DNA of 64,000 nt from Acidobacteriota bacterium. Lineage in GTDB: Bacteria > Acidobacteriota > Terriglobia > Terriglobales > Acidobacteriaceae. A model generated the notes under the pieces. The model saw only the letters and a program-made list of their open reading frames with translations. It was not told the DNA's origin and searched no databases. The position numbers were made by a program, and so were the translations under genes. Where the stretch lies: NCBI GenBank assembly GCA_016196065.1, contig JACPYL010000018.1:1-64000 (forward strand), read 5' to 3'. This document shows, one piece after another, positions 1 to 7,867 of this stretch (position 1 is the first letter of the stretch; each line of letters opens with the position of its first letter).

Positions 1-1
1 C

Positions 2-391
2 GGCCTGCGCAGTCTGTCGCCTAGTGATCCGCAATATCGCGGACGCTACACCGGTGGTCCGGCAGAGCGCGACGCCGCGTATCACCAGGGAACCGTGTGG
101 CCGTGGCTGATGGGACCATTCATTACTGCCTACGTGAAGGTAAATGGTGGGAGCACGGAGGCTCGCTCGCAGGCTGCAGAGTGGCTCAAGCCTCTTCAAG
201 AACACCTGTCCGATGGCGGACTGGGACAAATCTCAGAGATCCTCGATGGCGATGCGCCCCAGAGGCCGTGTGGGTGCATTGCTCAAGCCTGGAGCGTTGG
301 AGAAGTGCTGCGGGCGTATGTGGAAGATGTGAAGGGCTTCAGACCATCAGCACAGGCACCGGTGCGCCCCTCGATTACCCAAACGGCGTGA
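2..391 (+). CDS. Glycogen debranching enzyme-like protein, C-terminal fragment (5' end outside window)
   Basis: The frame is open from the window edge for about 129 codons to a TGA at 389-391. It reads like the C-terminal (alpha/alpha)6 domain of amylo-alpha-1,6-glucosidase/GDE family proteins: an opening [16 protein letters not shown], then [15 protein letters not shown], which is the hallmark of this domain, then a helix with [12 protein letters not shown] near the end. Family members debranch glycogen or related alpha-glucans in the cytoplasm. The N-terminal part is missing because of the window edge, so a different GH within the same fold cannot be fully excluded. It converges with the next gene, leaving only three bases between the stop codons. 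Confidence 0.8.
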   Translation, partial: GLRSLSPSDPQYRGRYTGGPAERDAAYHQGTVWPWLMGPFITAYVKVNGGSTEARSQAAEWLKPLQEHLSDGGLGQISEILDGDAPQRPCGCIAQAWSVGEVLRAYVEDVKGFRPSAQAPVRPSITQTA

Positions 392-394
392 TTG

Positions 395-1120
395 TCACTT
401 CCGAACTAAACCCACCGCGTCGCCAGGTTCGACCTGCTCGCACGGCTGGCCGGCCCAATACCGACACGCAATACTCTCCAAACCACAATCGATTTCGGTG
501 TAACTGAGCGTACCGACACTCTCGCGGTGCACGCACAGACTAAAAGGTCCGGGGCCGTTCGCGTGAGAGGCGTGCAAACGCCGCATCCATGGCAGAGTTC
601 CAGCGTCTGTCGATGTCCACGCAGCCTGGCAGACTTCTCCGCGCTTCTCCGAGGCCCGGGCATCGGACAGGCTCGACGAAAACCAATGCTGTGATCTCCA
701 TTCACGCGCGGGTGTTTCCAGCTTCTCTTGATTCCAATTCCATTCGCAGATCATCTGCCCCGAGGGAAACACGCCCACCAGTCGGAAGGGCCACACGTCG
801 CTTAGATCAAGCCCCGACAAGGCGTTTCGTACTTCCGCCAAAGAACTACAGCCGACGAGCGCGGGAATTACCGCGCCGCGGCTGCGCGCTTTTTCCGTGG
901 TGGGCTGCGGTACGTCGTTCCAATTCAGAAGCGCAAGGGCAATGCCGCGCTCGTTTACGGCTACCCATGTACCGCCAGCGCTGTTGCGGGGATAGACGAC
1001 GCTGGTTCCTTGCAGATCGACCTTGACGGGCGGTACAGCGTCGTTTCGAGTTAGTTGCTCATCGCGATTCATCGCGAGAGAGTAGCCGTTGTCGCGGGTG
1101 ACGATGGTCAGAGTACACAT
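395..1120 (-). CDS. TANGO2/NRDE family protein
   Basis: A 241-residue protein beginning MCTLTIV and carrying the family-defining NRDE at about residues 18-21, followed by the conserved GGTWVAVNERG segment near residues 49-59. Cys2 at the mature N-terminus suggests an Ntn-hydrolase-like arrangement seen in relatives. TANGO2-like proteins are cytosolic; animal homologues are linked to haem and lipid handling, and the bacterial role is not settled. It is the last gene of a five-gene minus-strand run starting at 4227, 33 bases downstream of the DedA/ATP-grasp gene. Length is normal for the family. Confidence 0.8.
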   Translation of the reverse strand: MCTLTIVTRDNGYSLAMNRDEQLTRNDAVPPVKVDLQGTSVVYPRNSAGGTWVAVNERGIALALLNWNDVPQPTTEKARSRGAVIPALVGCSSLAEVRNALSGLDLSDVWPFRLVGVFPSGQMICEWNWNQEKLETPAREWRSQHWFSSSLSDARASEKRGEVCQAAWTSTDAGTLPWMRRLHASHANGPGPFSLCVHRESVGTLSYTEIDCGLESIACRYWAGQPCEQVEPGDAVGLVRK

Positions 1121-1153
1121 GTTGGATAGAACGACGACCGCATTTCGACAACG

Positions 1154-2770
1154 CTAATCCGCTGCTGGATATGCCGCAGATGTTGCCTGATACAACTTCC
1201 AGTCTTTCAGAAAATCAATGAATGATGGCGGCCGGTGCCCCAAGTCGCGATTCTTCCGGCCGATGCTATAGACCAGTTTCCATTGGCGATAGAGGGTCTT
1301 GTAGGCCGTCAGCAACGAATTCCGTTCATCGTAGATATTCGTCGCTTCAGACGCTGCGCCGTTCAGTTCGATGATCTTGAAGGTCTCACCGCGCAGCAGG
1401 TCCTCGTCGCTGGAGTAGCGGATGTCATATCGACCGATGAAGAATCCCGGAATCCTCCGTGAAATCTTATCGATACGGTCGCGCAGCGCCTCCGATGCGA
1501 GATGGCTGCCATCCCGAAAGATGCAGCCCTGGCAGTGATTGCCGGCTTCCACCAGGCGCACTCGCTTTCCAGTTGGTAACACGCGTCCGCGGAGATCGGG
1601 AAATCGGGCGCTGTAAGTGCTGGAAATCAACGATGCGCGGGGATCGGCGTCGATCAGCTGTTCGAACGTACTCATACCGTCGCCGACCACTGCCGGGAAA
1701 ACTTTCTCGGTGATTGCAAAAATCTGGCCACGCTGTTGTCCGGGGAAGCGATAGTAGAAAACGCCGATCTCTTTCTGGTCACCGACATAACGCTGCAGGA
1801 TGATGTCCGACGCGACCTGTGTCAGATATGAATCGACATCAGCGGCGCAGTTCATCAGCTTGAAGCCTGCCCCGCGTTGTCCGACGTTCGGCTTGAGGAC
1901 AAACGGATAGCCAATCCGCTGCTCTGATCGCAAGCGATCTACCGCCTCTCGGCGCTGGGCAACATTACCGGCGGCGATGAGACAGCCGTCCGCGACAGCT
2001 TCCGGTGCAACTTGCATCAGGGCCTGCAGGATTTCAATTTTCGATTCGCCAACGACACCTCCGTTGCGAAATGCGGGGTTCGCGACGGTCGGCAGCGAGA
2101 ATCCGCGATACCGAAGTCCCAACCACACACACATCGCTGCTACCGGGGGATAGAACATCCACGCGGGCCAAAATTCCCAGCGTTGATATTTCCTGATCAA
2201 CAAACCCACGCGCTTGAGAAGGGCTGGCCCTCTGCTGAGAAAGGCCGGAGCCAAAAGAAACGCTGCGATGAGCAATCCGGGCGCTTTTCGTCCAGTTAGC
2301 CACGGGAGTCGCGGTGCGTAGTGCCAGACACCAAAGATCGCGGCTACCCAGATCGCTGCGCAGATGCCAGTGATGATGCTGAACAATCGCGCCGGCAGTT
2401 TGAGAATGCCCGCCGTCACGTAGAGGGGCAGGCGGCTTCCTGGCAAAAAACGGCTCATGACAACGGTTAACGGGCCGCGTTTCTTGAACCAAACTTCCGC
2501 CTGGACGAGTGTTTCGTCCGAGATAAAGCGTCGCGACCAACGAGCCGTAGCGGCTCGACGGCCCAGACTCGATCCGAGCGCGTAGAGTCCCATGTCGCCA
2601 ATCCAGATTCCCAGAAAGGCGCTGACGAATCCCAATCGCACGTCTAACTTCCCGGCCGCACCGAGTGTCGCAGCGAGCAGTGTGGCGCCATCTTCATAGG
2701 CAAACGTGAACAGGAAGATCGACAGCGCAAGGGTGGTTTGCGTCTCCGGGAATGGAAGATGGGGAAACAT
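1154..2770 (-). CDS. DedA (VTT) membrane domain fused to a C-terminal ATP-grasp domain
   Basis: A 538-residue two-part protein. Residues 1 to about 225 are hydrophobic and DedA-like, with GDMGLYALGSSLGRR near residues 58-72 and RFLPGSRLPLYVTAG near 107-121, the latter matching the conserved FxPGxR re-entrant motif. Two further membrane segments lie near 160-225. From about 285 to 510 it resembles an ATP-grasp ligase: FVLKPNVGQRGAGF fits the nucleotide-binding Lys/Gly-rich strand and FKIIELNGAASEATNIYD fits the metal-binding E-x-N strand. DedA proteins transport or flip lipids; ATP-grasp domains couple ATP hydrolysis to ligation. The pairing suggests a lipid-head-group or cell-envelope ligase, which is inference. 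The start lies 2 bases after the DinB stop, with no clear Shine-Dalgarno, so translational coupling is likely. Confidence 0.75.
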   Translation of the reverse strand: MFPHLPFPETQTTLALSIFLFTFAYEDGATLLAATLGAAGKLDVRLGFVSAFLGIWIGDMGLYALGSSLGRRAATARWSRRFISDETLVQAEVWFKKRGPLTVVMSRFLPGSRLPLYVTAGILKLPARLFSIITGICAAIWVAAIFGVWHYAPRLPWLTGRKAPGLLIAAFLLAPAFLSRGPALLKRVGLLIRKYQRWEFWPAWMFYPPVAAMCVWLGLRYRGFSLPTVANPAFRNGGVVGESKIEILQALMQVAPEAVADGCLIAAGNVAQRREAVDRLRSEQRIGYPFVLKPNVGQRGAGFKLMNCAADVDSYLTQVASDIILQRYVGDQKEIGVFYYRFPGQQRGQIFAITEKVFPAVVGDGMSTFEQLIDADPRASLISSTYSARFPDLRGRVLPTGKRVRLVEAGNHCQGCIFRDGSHLASEALRDRIDKISRRIPGFFIGRYDIRYSSDEDLLRGETFKIIELNGAASEATNIYDERNSLLTAYKTLYRQWKLVYSIGRKNRDLGHRPPSFIDFLKDWKLYQATSAAYPAAD

Positions 2771-2772
2771 GG

Positions 2773-3294
2773 TCAGTTTGCCTGAGCTTCGAGATGTTTC
2801 AGCGTTGAGGGGGCAACTCCGAATTCGTAGGGCAACTGCACGGCCATCGCGGCAGCGACCAGTTTCAGGATTGCGTAGTGATGGATAGCGTGGCCGACGC
2901 AGAACATGACCTCGCGCGCCACGTTGGAGTCGACAGCGAGCGCGGCGCTATCTCCATAGCCGACGCTGTAGACGACAGTGCACTCGCGGCCAAGTTCACT
3001 CACGGGCAAGTTGCGGAACTTGCGAATCAGTTCTTCCGTGGCGAAGAGCGCTTCCATGGAAGAGTTCTCGATCTCGCGATTACGGCGGCGCTGATCGTAG
3101 TTAATCTCACTCGTCGCCAGCCCATCGAGCAGGCATACAAAGTGTTCGAGCACGTGGCGGTAGTGCGCGCCGAGCGTGGAATTGTGCGGACCGTCCTGCC
3201 TGCGAGTGTAAGTAGCATCGGTCACGCTCTTCAGCAGAGTGCAACCCTGCTGCAAAACGTCCTCGACCGCCGACAATAGAGAAGCAGGTTTCAT
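2773..3294 (-). CDS. DinB-like four-helix-bundle protein
   Basis: A 173-residue protein of DinB/YfiT-like type. The histidines expected to hold a metal are visible: H44, H47 and H51 in GAHYRHVLEHF, and H135, H138 and H139 in HAIHHYA near the C-terminus. These proteins are metal-dependent and often act as thiol transferases or S-transferases in the cytoplasm; the substrate here is unknown. The ATG follows the DoxX stop by one base, and a GGGGAGCGG run supplies a possible ribosome-binding site, so it is part of the 4227-395 operon. Context (YHS, DoxX) hints at a redox or metal-related job, but nothing in the sequence proves it. Confidence 0.75.
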   Translation of the reverse strand: MKPASLLSAVEDVLQQGCTLLKSVTDATYTRRQDGPHNSTLGAHYRHVLEHFVCLLDGLATSEINYDQRRRNREIENSSMEALFATEELIRKFRNLPVSELGRECTVVYSVGYGDSAALAVDSNVAREVMFCVGHAIHHYAILKLVAAAMAVQLPYEFGVAPSTLKHLEAQAN

Positions 3295-3295
3295 A

Positions 3296-3766
3296 TCAGA
3301 ACCGCTCCCCGAGTACGGGAATCTGTTTGCGATGCAGGTAGAGCGCGACTGCTGAGGTTACAACCACGGTGACTGCTAGTGCGAACAGCAGTCCCTTGTC
3401 TCCCTGCACCTCGATGCCAAGGAACGTCAGGTGACTGACGATTGCGCCGGTCGTGGCCGCGATGGCGAGCAACGATCCTGCCCAAGCGAAGCGCGGCGTC
3501 AGCAACAGGATCGCGGCGATCAGTTCCAACATGCCCGACCCGATCCGTCCCCACTGCTCGGCAAATGCCACGGGCACGAACGATAGATAGCCGTGCAGAA
3601 ATTCTCCGAGCTTGGTGAAGATGTAGACCGATTCCGGCGCAGCCGTGAATTTGAAGAAGAGCGTCTGCAAAAGAATCACGGCGGCGATGATCCGGCAGAC
3701 CCAGCCCAGAATCAGGGCTGGAGTCGCCGTCGTCTTGTTGGTGGTTGCGATCGCATGGCTGCTCAT
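3296..3766 (-). CDS. DoxX family membrane protein
   Basis: A 156-residue integral membrane protein with four hydrophobic segments (roughly 18-38, 72-92, 95-115 and 125-145). The first contains RIIAAVILLQTLFFKF, as in DoxX family proteins, followed by a short loop with FTKLGEF. DoxX-like proteins are small quinone-associated or uncharacterised membrane proteins. AAAGGAG sits at a good distance before this ATG and overlaps the stop of the YHS gene upstream, which fixes the start and ties it to the same transcript. An earlier start in a different frame is a shadow. Confidence 0.8.
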   Translation of the reverse strand: MSSHAIATTNKTTATPALILGWVCRIIAAVILLQTLFFKFTAAPESVYIFTKLGEFLHGYLSFVPVAFAEQWGRIGSGMLELIAAILLLTPRFAWAGSLLAIAATTGAIVSHLTFLGIEVQGDKGLLFALAVTVVVTSAVALYLHRKQIPVLGERF

Positions 3767-3777
3767 CGAGTGCTCCT

Positions 3778-4227
3778 TTACTTGCCGTACTTATCAACGA
3801 GGCCGGGCCAGTTCTGGTCTGCCTTATTCAGACTGCCCTGCTGGTCCTTGTTGAAGTTGTTCTTAATGTCGAGGTCGTACTGCATCAACAGCCGACCGTT
3901 GACGATCTGCCAGGCCTCGATCTTGACCGGGGCGCGATTGCCGCGGCTCACGCCGTAAGCGCAGTACCCCCCGAATTGTGGTTCATACTTTGCCGGGTCC
4001 TTGTCGAACGCGGCCTTGTGTTCCATCGAGACGAAGTAATATTTCGCGCCGTTGTAGTTCGACTGAAACATCTCGTTTCCTTGCACCGGACGTTGATCCA
4101 TAAAAAACGCCACCGGATCGTATCCCTGGATGGCCAAACCGCTGCGGTCCAGGTTGAGCAATTGCTTGCTCGCGGCAAAAGTAAACACGGTGCTGAACAT
4201 TAGAATCGTCAGAAAAACCTTTCTCAT
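3778..4227 (-). CDS. Secreted YHS-domain protein
   Basis: A 149-residue protein with an N-terminal signal peptide (MRKVFLTILMFSTVFTFAA) and one YHS domain: LAIQGYDPVAFF at about 31-42, YYFVSMEHKAAFDKDPAKY at about 63-81, then QFGGYCAYGV. YHS domains are short metal- or haem-related modules in copper ATPases and secreted proteins; secreted versions are common near DoxX genes. A strong GGAGGA lies 8 bases before the ATG. This is the first gene of the operon running to 395. The 272 bases upstream (4228-4499) contain no gene and should hold its promoter. Confidence 0.85.
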   Translation of the reverse strand: MRKVFLTILMFSTVFTFAASKQLLNLDRSGLAIQGYDPVAFFMDQRPVQGNEMFQSNYNGAKYYFVSMEHKAAFDKDPAKYEPQFGGYCAYGVSRGNRAPVKIEAWQIVNGRLLMQYDLDIKNNFNKDQQGSLNKADQNWPGLVDKYGK

Positions 4228-4499
4228 TTACTGCTCCTCCACTTTCTGAGCTGGTCTGAAACTCTTAAACGGTGAGACTCGGATGGAGGGCAGAAGTTTC
4301 AGTTGGAAGAGGGGCTCAACAGGAAAACATTCACATTGCGAATGTCTACAAATCGAGCGCCGTGGGGAGGGCTTTCGGCGCTCGACGTGCGATTCATCGG
4401 GCATGCGTGCCCGAGCCTTCGCTGTGCGTGAGATTCAGTGTGCGGAGGAAAGTTTCGCCGCGAGCGCGATATTTTTTGCCACGAGAACCATTTTCTTGC

Positions 4500-5288
4500 C
4501 TAACGTCGTGGCTGGATGGGATGCCGGGAGGCCGTGAGCCCGTCGGGTTGGTGTTTAAGGAGCTGTGGATCCACCGTCAGCAGGTGCTGGTCTCCGCGCT
4601 CGAATACTTCGCCTTGAATAATGAGTGGCTCCGCGACGAATTCTCGTAGTGCATCGCGGTTCAGCGCCTTTCCGTCCGTTCCGACAAGCAGGAATTGCTT
4701 GTGGGTGGCGATGGCGATGAAAATTGGAGGAATGCCGCCGCTCAGACAACGCGAGGCGCAATCACGATGGACCTTGCCGCTGCCGGGATTCATGACGCCC
4801 AGGTAACACTTGCTATCGACGATTTCACCGGTCATCGTGACCACGTCCACGCTGCGCGTAGGCAGAGCTGGCGGGGTCTCTGACTCTCGCAAGGTGATCG
4901 AGCCCGGTTCGATCTCGATCATGGTTACTCCGTCGCGATAAATCAATTGCCCACCCAGGCGAACCGATTTGCCGACCCAACCGCTCACAAGATCGCCGGC
5001 ACCATGCTTACCTGGAGCGACGAGAAGGTACTCAGAGTAACGGTCCTCCGCAGCCGTCTGGCCTGGACGAGCCACCAGCAAAACAGCATAAGGCTGCGCT
5101 TGAATGACTCCTTCGAAACTGCGCGCTTTGCCGAATTCGAATGCAGAGGGCGGAAACGGATTTTGGCCACGGAGTAACAGTAGAGCAATTGCAACCGTCA
5201 CCAGTGCCAGTCCGATCACCACCCGACGAGTGAAGCGCGCTAATTCCGTGGGCGCCTTGGGGAGATAGCCGACGTAAAAATCGTTCAT
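4500..5288 (-). CDS. Membrane-anchored protein of unknown function with a conserved cysteine region
   Basis: A 262-residue protein with a single membrane segment (about residues 24-41) after a short N-terminal tail, so the bulk is probably periplasmic. Its C-terminal half holds TGEIVDSKCYLGVMNPG and HRDCASRCLSGGIPP, giving three cysteines that could bind metal or form disulfides. No catalytic family is recognised. Its ATG overlaps the stop of the Rieske/ferric-reductase gene as ATGA at 5285-5288, so the two are translationally coupled and probably work together. It may be a redox partner or assembly factor for the upstream membrane protein; that is inference. Confidence 0.65.
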   Translation of the reverse strand: MNDFYVGYLPKAPTELARFTRRVVIGLALVTVAIALLLLRGQNPFPPSAFEFGKARSFEGVIQAQPYAVLLVARPGQTAAEDRYSEYLLVAPGKHGAGDLVSGWVGKSVRLGGQLIYRDGVTMIEIEPGSITLRESETPPALPTRSVDVVTMTGEIVDSKCYLGVMNPGSGKVHRDCASRCLSGGIPPIFIAIATHKQFLLVGTDGKALNRDALREFVAEPLIIQGEVFERGDQHLLTVDPQLLKHQPDGLTASRHPIQPRR

Positions 5289-6340
5289 CGCGTCTGCTCC
5301 TCACGGCACTCGACCTGCGCTGGCTCGACATAAGTTCCGGGTGCATTGGGTTTCGGATGAACGAAGACCGTTCCTTCGATCACCTTAACCAAAAATGTCG
5401 GGACTTTTTCTTTGAACGGAGCAGGCGCGGCGCCTGTCTCAGGCCGATATTGATAGCCATGCCAGGGACAGGTGACGCACCCGTCGATGATTCTGCCCTC
5501 ACCAAGCGGTCCGTTCTGATGCTGGCAGACGTTCGATATAGCCGACACCTTGCCTTCATAACGAAAGACGGCTACCCGTTCACCCGAAACAGAGACCATG
5601 GTCGCGCACTTTTCCGAGATGCGATCGACGGGGCACACCTCCACGAAACCTTCTTCGGTAGCGTGCAATTTTGCGCGGTCGATCGTCTTTTCACGAAGTG
5701 CTGCGGCGAGATGAAGCGAAAGCACGATGGCCACACCAACAACCAACACGCTCGCGAGAATCGAGCTGGCTTCTGACTGAAGCGCGCCCAGCACAATATG
5801 CGCGACCAACAAGGCGTAGGCAACGTACACCATCATGTGGAGCCGTTTCCAGGTAGGAGCGGAAAGGTTACGCAGCCAGAAGTCATGGCTAGTTGCAGCC
5901 ATCAAAAAGAGAATGAGAAGCGCGACAAAGCCCAGCGCCTGAAAGGGAAAATCTGCGACGCTTCCATAGCGCGGATTGCTGACGAGCAAGCTGAGCAATG
6001 GATTCAGATTTCCCAGGGCATGAAATTGGAAAAGTGCAAAGCCGCCATGCGCCAGACTCATCAGGAATGTCGTGACACCCAGATGACGCCGGTTGTACAG
6101 CAACGGCAGGAATCGACGATCCAGCCGCGCCAATGGACCGATACACAACACGATATTCAATAAGAGGAACGCGCTCGTGCCGAACGCCCGGATCAGAAGC
6201 GTCTCGGCTGTCGCATTTGGATTCACCAACGCTCCGACGCCCACAAATAGTGCGAGGTAGATAACCAGAAGCGAACCGAGAACGACGTCGTAGATTTTTT
6301 TCTGACGGTTCCAGCCGATCGCTCCGTATTGGACGCTCAT
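5285..6340 (-). CDS. Ferric reductase-like transmembrane protein fused to a Rieske [2Fe-2S] domain
   Basis: A 351-residue fusion. Residues 1 to about 215 hold six hydrophobic segments with histidines placed as in ferric-reductase/MsrQ-like haem-b domains (for example SLAHGGFALFQFH and RLHMMVYVAYALLVAHIVLG). The C-terminal 110 residues are a Rieske domain: C-x-H in CQHQNGPLGEG, 16 residues, then C-x2-H in CPWHGYQY. This suggests electron transfer across the membrane between haem b and a [2Fe-2S] centre. The start overlaps the previous stop as ATGA (6337-6340), and the end overlaps the next gene as ATGA. Donor and acceptor are unknown; the Rieske half is of the soluble oxygenase-ferredoxin type. 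Confidence 0.8.
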   Translation of the reverse strand: MSVQYGAIGWNRQKKIYDVVLGSLLVIYLALFVGVGALVNPNATAETLLIRAFGTSAFLLLNIVLCIGPLARLDRRFLPLLYNRRHLGVTTFLMSLAHGGFALFQFHALGNLNPLLSLLVSNPRYGSVADFPFQALGFVALLILFLMAATSHDFWLRNLSAPTWKRLHMMVYVAYALLVAHIVLGALQSEASSILASVLVVGVAIVLSLHLAAALREKTIDRAKLHATEEGFVEVCPVDRISEKCATMVSVSGERVAVFRYEGKVSAISNVCQHQNGPLGEGRIIDGCVTCPWHGYQYRPETGAAPAPFKEKVPTFLVKVIEGTVFVHPKPNAPGTYVEPAQVECREEQTR

Positions 6341-6804
6341 GGAAGCTTCTCCACCCTGGCGAAGTCGATCACAGCCTGATGAGCGCCGCTGTACAGAATC
6401 AGGTAGCCAGCGCGGTGCTCATCCAGTTGGAGTGCGAATGTCTTGTCGGAAGCAAATGCACCCATCAATTGGGCTTGCGAGGGCACGCCACTTGCCGCCG
6501 GAGCCGTCAACGACCAGTACAGCAACGGATCAGGCTCGTCCACCGATTGCACTGGATGCAGCACCACATAGAGGATGCGGGCAGAGTCTGCAGAACTGTA
6601 AAAGTTGGTATGGATCTCGTGTTTTTGCCATAGCGTGTCGGACTTCCTGACTAATTGAGCCGAGGCGGGAAGTTGCGAACTATGCCCCGAGGATGCCACC
6701 ACCTGGGGACGGCGTGCCGCGAGCCCTGTAATCAGGACCGCCGGCAGAACAAATGCGAGTCCGAGGAATGCGCGGCGATGAACGGCTCTCAGCGGTTGAT
6801 TCAT
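6337..6804 (-). CDS. Exported protein of unknown function
   Basis: A 155-residue protein when started at 6804. That ATG is preferred because it overlaps the upstream stop as ATGA (6801-6804); an in-frame reading up to 6969 exists but would overlap the upstream gene heavily and puts low-complexity sequence before the signal peptide. The N-terminus MNQPLRAVHRRAFLGLAF has an RR-x-F-L-G run and a hydrophobic core, so it may use Tat or Sec. The mature part is a short beta-rich domain (ILYVVLHPVQSVDEPDPLLYW, YLILYSGAH). No family is recognised. It belongs to the four-gene coupled operon with the Rieske fusion. Confidence 0.6.
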   Translation of the reverse strand: MNQPLRAVHRRAFLGLAFVLPAVLITGLAARRPQVVASSGHSSQLPASAQLVRKSDTLWQKHEIHTNFYSSADSARILYVVLHPVQSVDEPDPLLYWSLTAPAASGVPSQAQLMGAFASDKTFALQLDEHRAGYLILYSGAHQAVIDFARVEKLP

Positions 6805-7076
6805 GAGGTGGTCCGGTGGGGATTCCTTTCCCCGGGAGGCTCCTCGACCCCTCGCGCCAGGCGATAGAGAAACATCGGCCAGAGTGCGGCGACTCCGGAC
6901 AGGATCAGCAATCGGAAACCAAGGCCGGCTCCCTGGGCTTCTGAATCCACCCGTTGCACACCCCGCCACACGAAACGAATGGCGAACAACAGTCCCAGCC
7001 CGGCGTAGGCAGCAAGGGTGTAGACAAACGAATTGGCTAGAGTCTCAAGCACTTGTGATCGGTACGCCGGGAACAT
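6801..7076 (-). CDS. Small two-helix membrane protein, unknown
   Basis: A 91-residue protein with two hydrophobic helices (about residues 14-36 and 53-72) and a charged C-terminal tail. Its stop overlaps the next start as ATGA at 6801-6804. It is the first gene of the operon 7076-4500 and is probably a small membrane subunit or assembly factor of the Rieske/ferric-reductase system. No family is recognised. The region upstream to 7305 contains no supported gene and should hold the promoter. Confidence 0.55.
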   Translation of the reverse strand: MFPAYRSQVLETLANSFVYTLAAYAGLGLLFAIRFVWRGVQRVDSEAQGAGLGFRLLILSGVAALWPMFLYRLARGVEEPPGERNPHRTTS

Positions 7077-7305
7077 TCCACTGTTTACTTACGCTTCGCT
7101 TGTCGGCTCCGTGAGCCTGGAGCTTCTGCTGGCTGTCGGATTCCGACCGTGAATAAAAGTTGCGGCTAAGCGCAAGGAAAGAATGAAGCCGGGACTCTTC
7201 GCCAATCACCAGTTCATTGTCCAGCCACACGCGGTACCTGGGCTCGAAAACTAATCCTTGCGACACGGAGATCCCGGAGGATCTCGCGCAACTTGTTGAG
7301 GAAAT

Positions 7306-7333
7306 TGGTGGCGGCGGTAGGACTCGAACCTAC
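7306..7333 (-). tRNA. tRNA 3'-end relic (T arm, acceptor strand and CCA)
   Basis: Read on the minus strand, 7333-7317 is a perfect T arm (stem GTAGG/CCTAC, loop TTCGAGT), followed by a 7-base acceptor strand CGCCGCC, discriminator A and CCA ending at 7306. No matching GGCGGCG acceptor strand, D arm or anticodon arm is found on the 5' side within 120 bases, so this is not a functional tRNA. Such a 3' fragment is what site-specific integration into a tRNA gene leaves at the far attachment site. Confidence 0.55.
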
Positions 7334-7351
7334 GGGTCGCCGCGGAGCGCG

Positions 7352-7495
7352 AAATCACTGGACAAGGAGTCGGAATATCCGCGAGCGCTGATCGAGGGAC
7401 GAACCCCGGTGCGAGGGGTAGTGGTCCGGGAGTTCAATAGCGCCGCGCGAGAGTTTCTCGAGTGGTCAAAGGCGCACTATCGAGCACATCCTTGG
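7352..7495 (+). pseudogene. Probable tyrosine-integrase N-terminal (SAM-like) fragment
   Basis: One frame translates to a stretch ending REFNSAAREFLEWSKAHYR, which resembles the core-binding region of phage-type tyrosine integrases (a helix with FLEW-x-KAHYR after an EGRTPV-type linker). The downstream sequence loses the family pattern and no catalytic R, H-x-x-R or Tyr region follows, so only a short relic remains. Its position beside the tRNA 3' fragment supports this reading. The similarity is judged by eye from a short segment, so confidence is low. Confidence 0.35.
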
Positions 7496-7867
7496 CCAGA
7501 AACTGCGGATGTCGGCGAACGCACCGAAAGTTGTTTTACAACCCACGGGTTAAAAACCACGATTATCTTAGAGAGAGCCTCATCAACAGATGGATAACGG
7601 GAGGGGATCACGATTCGTTAGGAAGGCGCTCCCTGTCTCCATTCCAATCATGAACGACTGAGATTCCATCGCTTGGCCTCACTAGACATGCGGGTCGACA
7701 CTGCTAAGCGGCAGGGTAGGCCCGTATCATAATCGACTTCTTTGCCGACCGCATCCACACACACTGCTTTCGCTCACAGTCAGCAAGCCTCCACATGGGA
7801 CGTGGAGCGGAAGAAGTAGGTTTTAGTTCCGACGGCGGTTGACAAGAGATTGCTGGTAAGGCTACGC

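Larger units (their letters stand above)
7077..7867. other. Gene-poor junction with mobile-element relics
   Basis: No intact gene is supported in these 791 bases. The left part up to about 7300 is the upstream region of the membrane-protein operon. A tRNA 3' fragment lies at 7306-7333 and an integrase-like fragment at about 7352-7495. From 7500 to 7867 I see only short, stop-rich frames and no clear terminator for the TorD-like gene that ends at 7868. The segment separates the Rieske/ferric-reductase operon from the respiratory cluster and looks like an old integration boundary. Confidence 0.5.

Noticed and set aside
4272-4649. Plus-strand frame between the YHS gene and the membrane protein gene
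   Set aside because: It overlaps the cysteine-containing protein in antisense and has no start signal; the intergenic part is more likely a promoter region.
7217-7597. Plus-strand frame of 126 codons as an intact gene
   Set aside because: It runs through the tRNA relic in antisense (giving the common GGGGRTRTYG artefact) and only a short central part looks like an integrase, so it was kept as a relic only.
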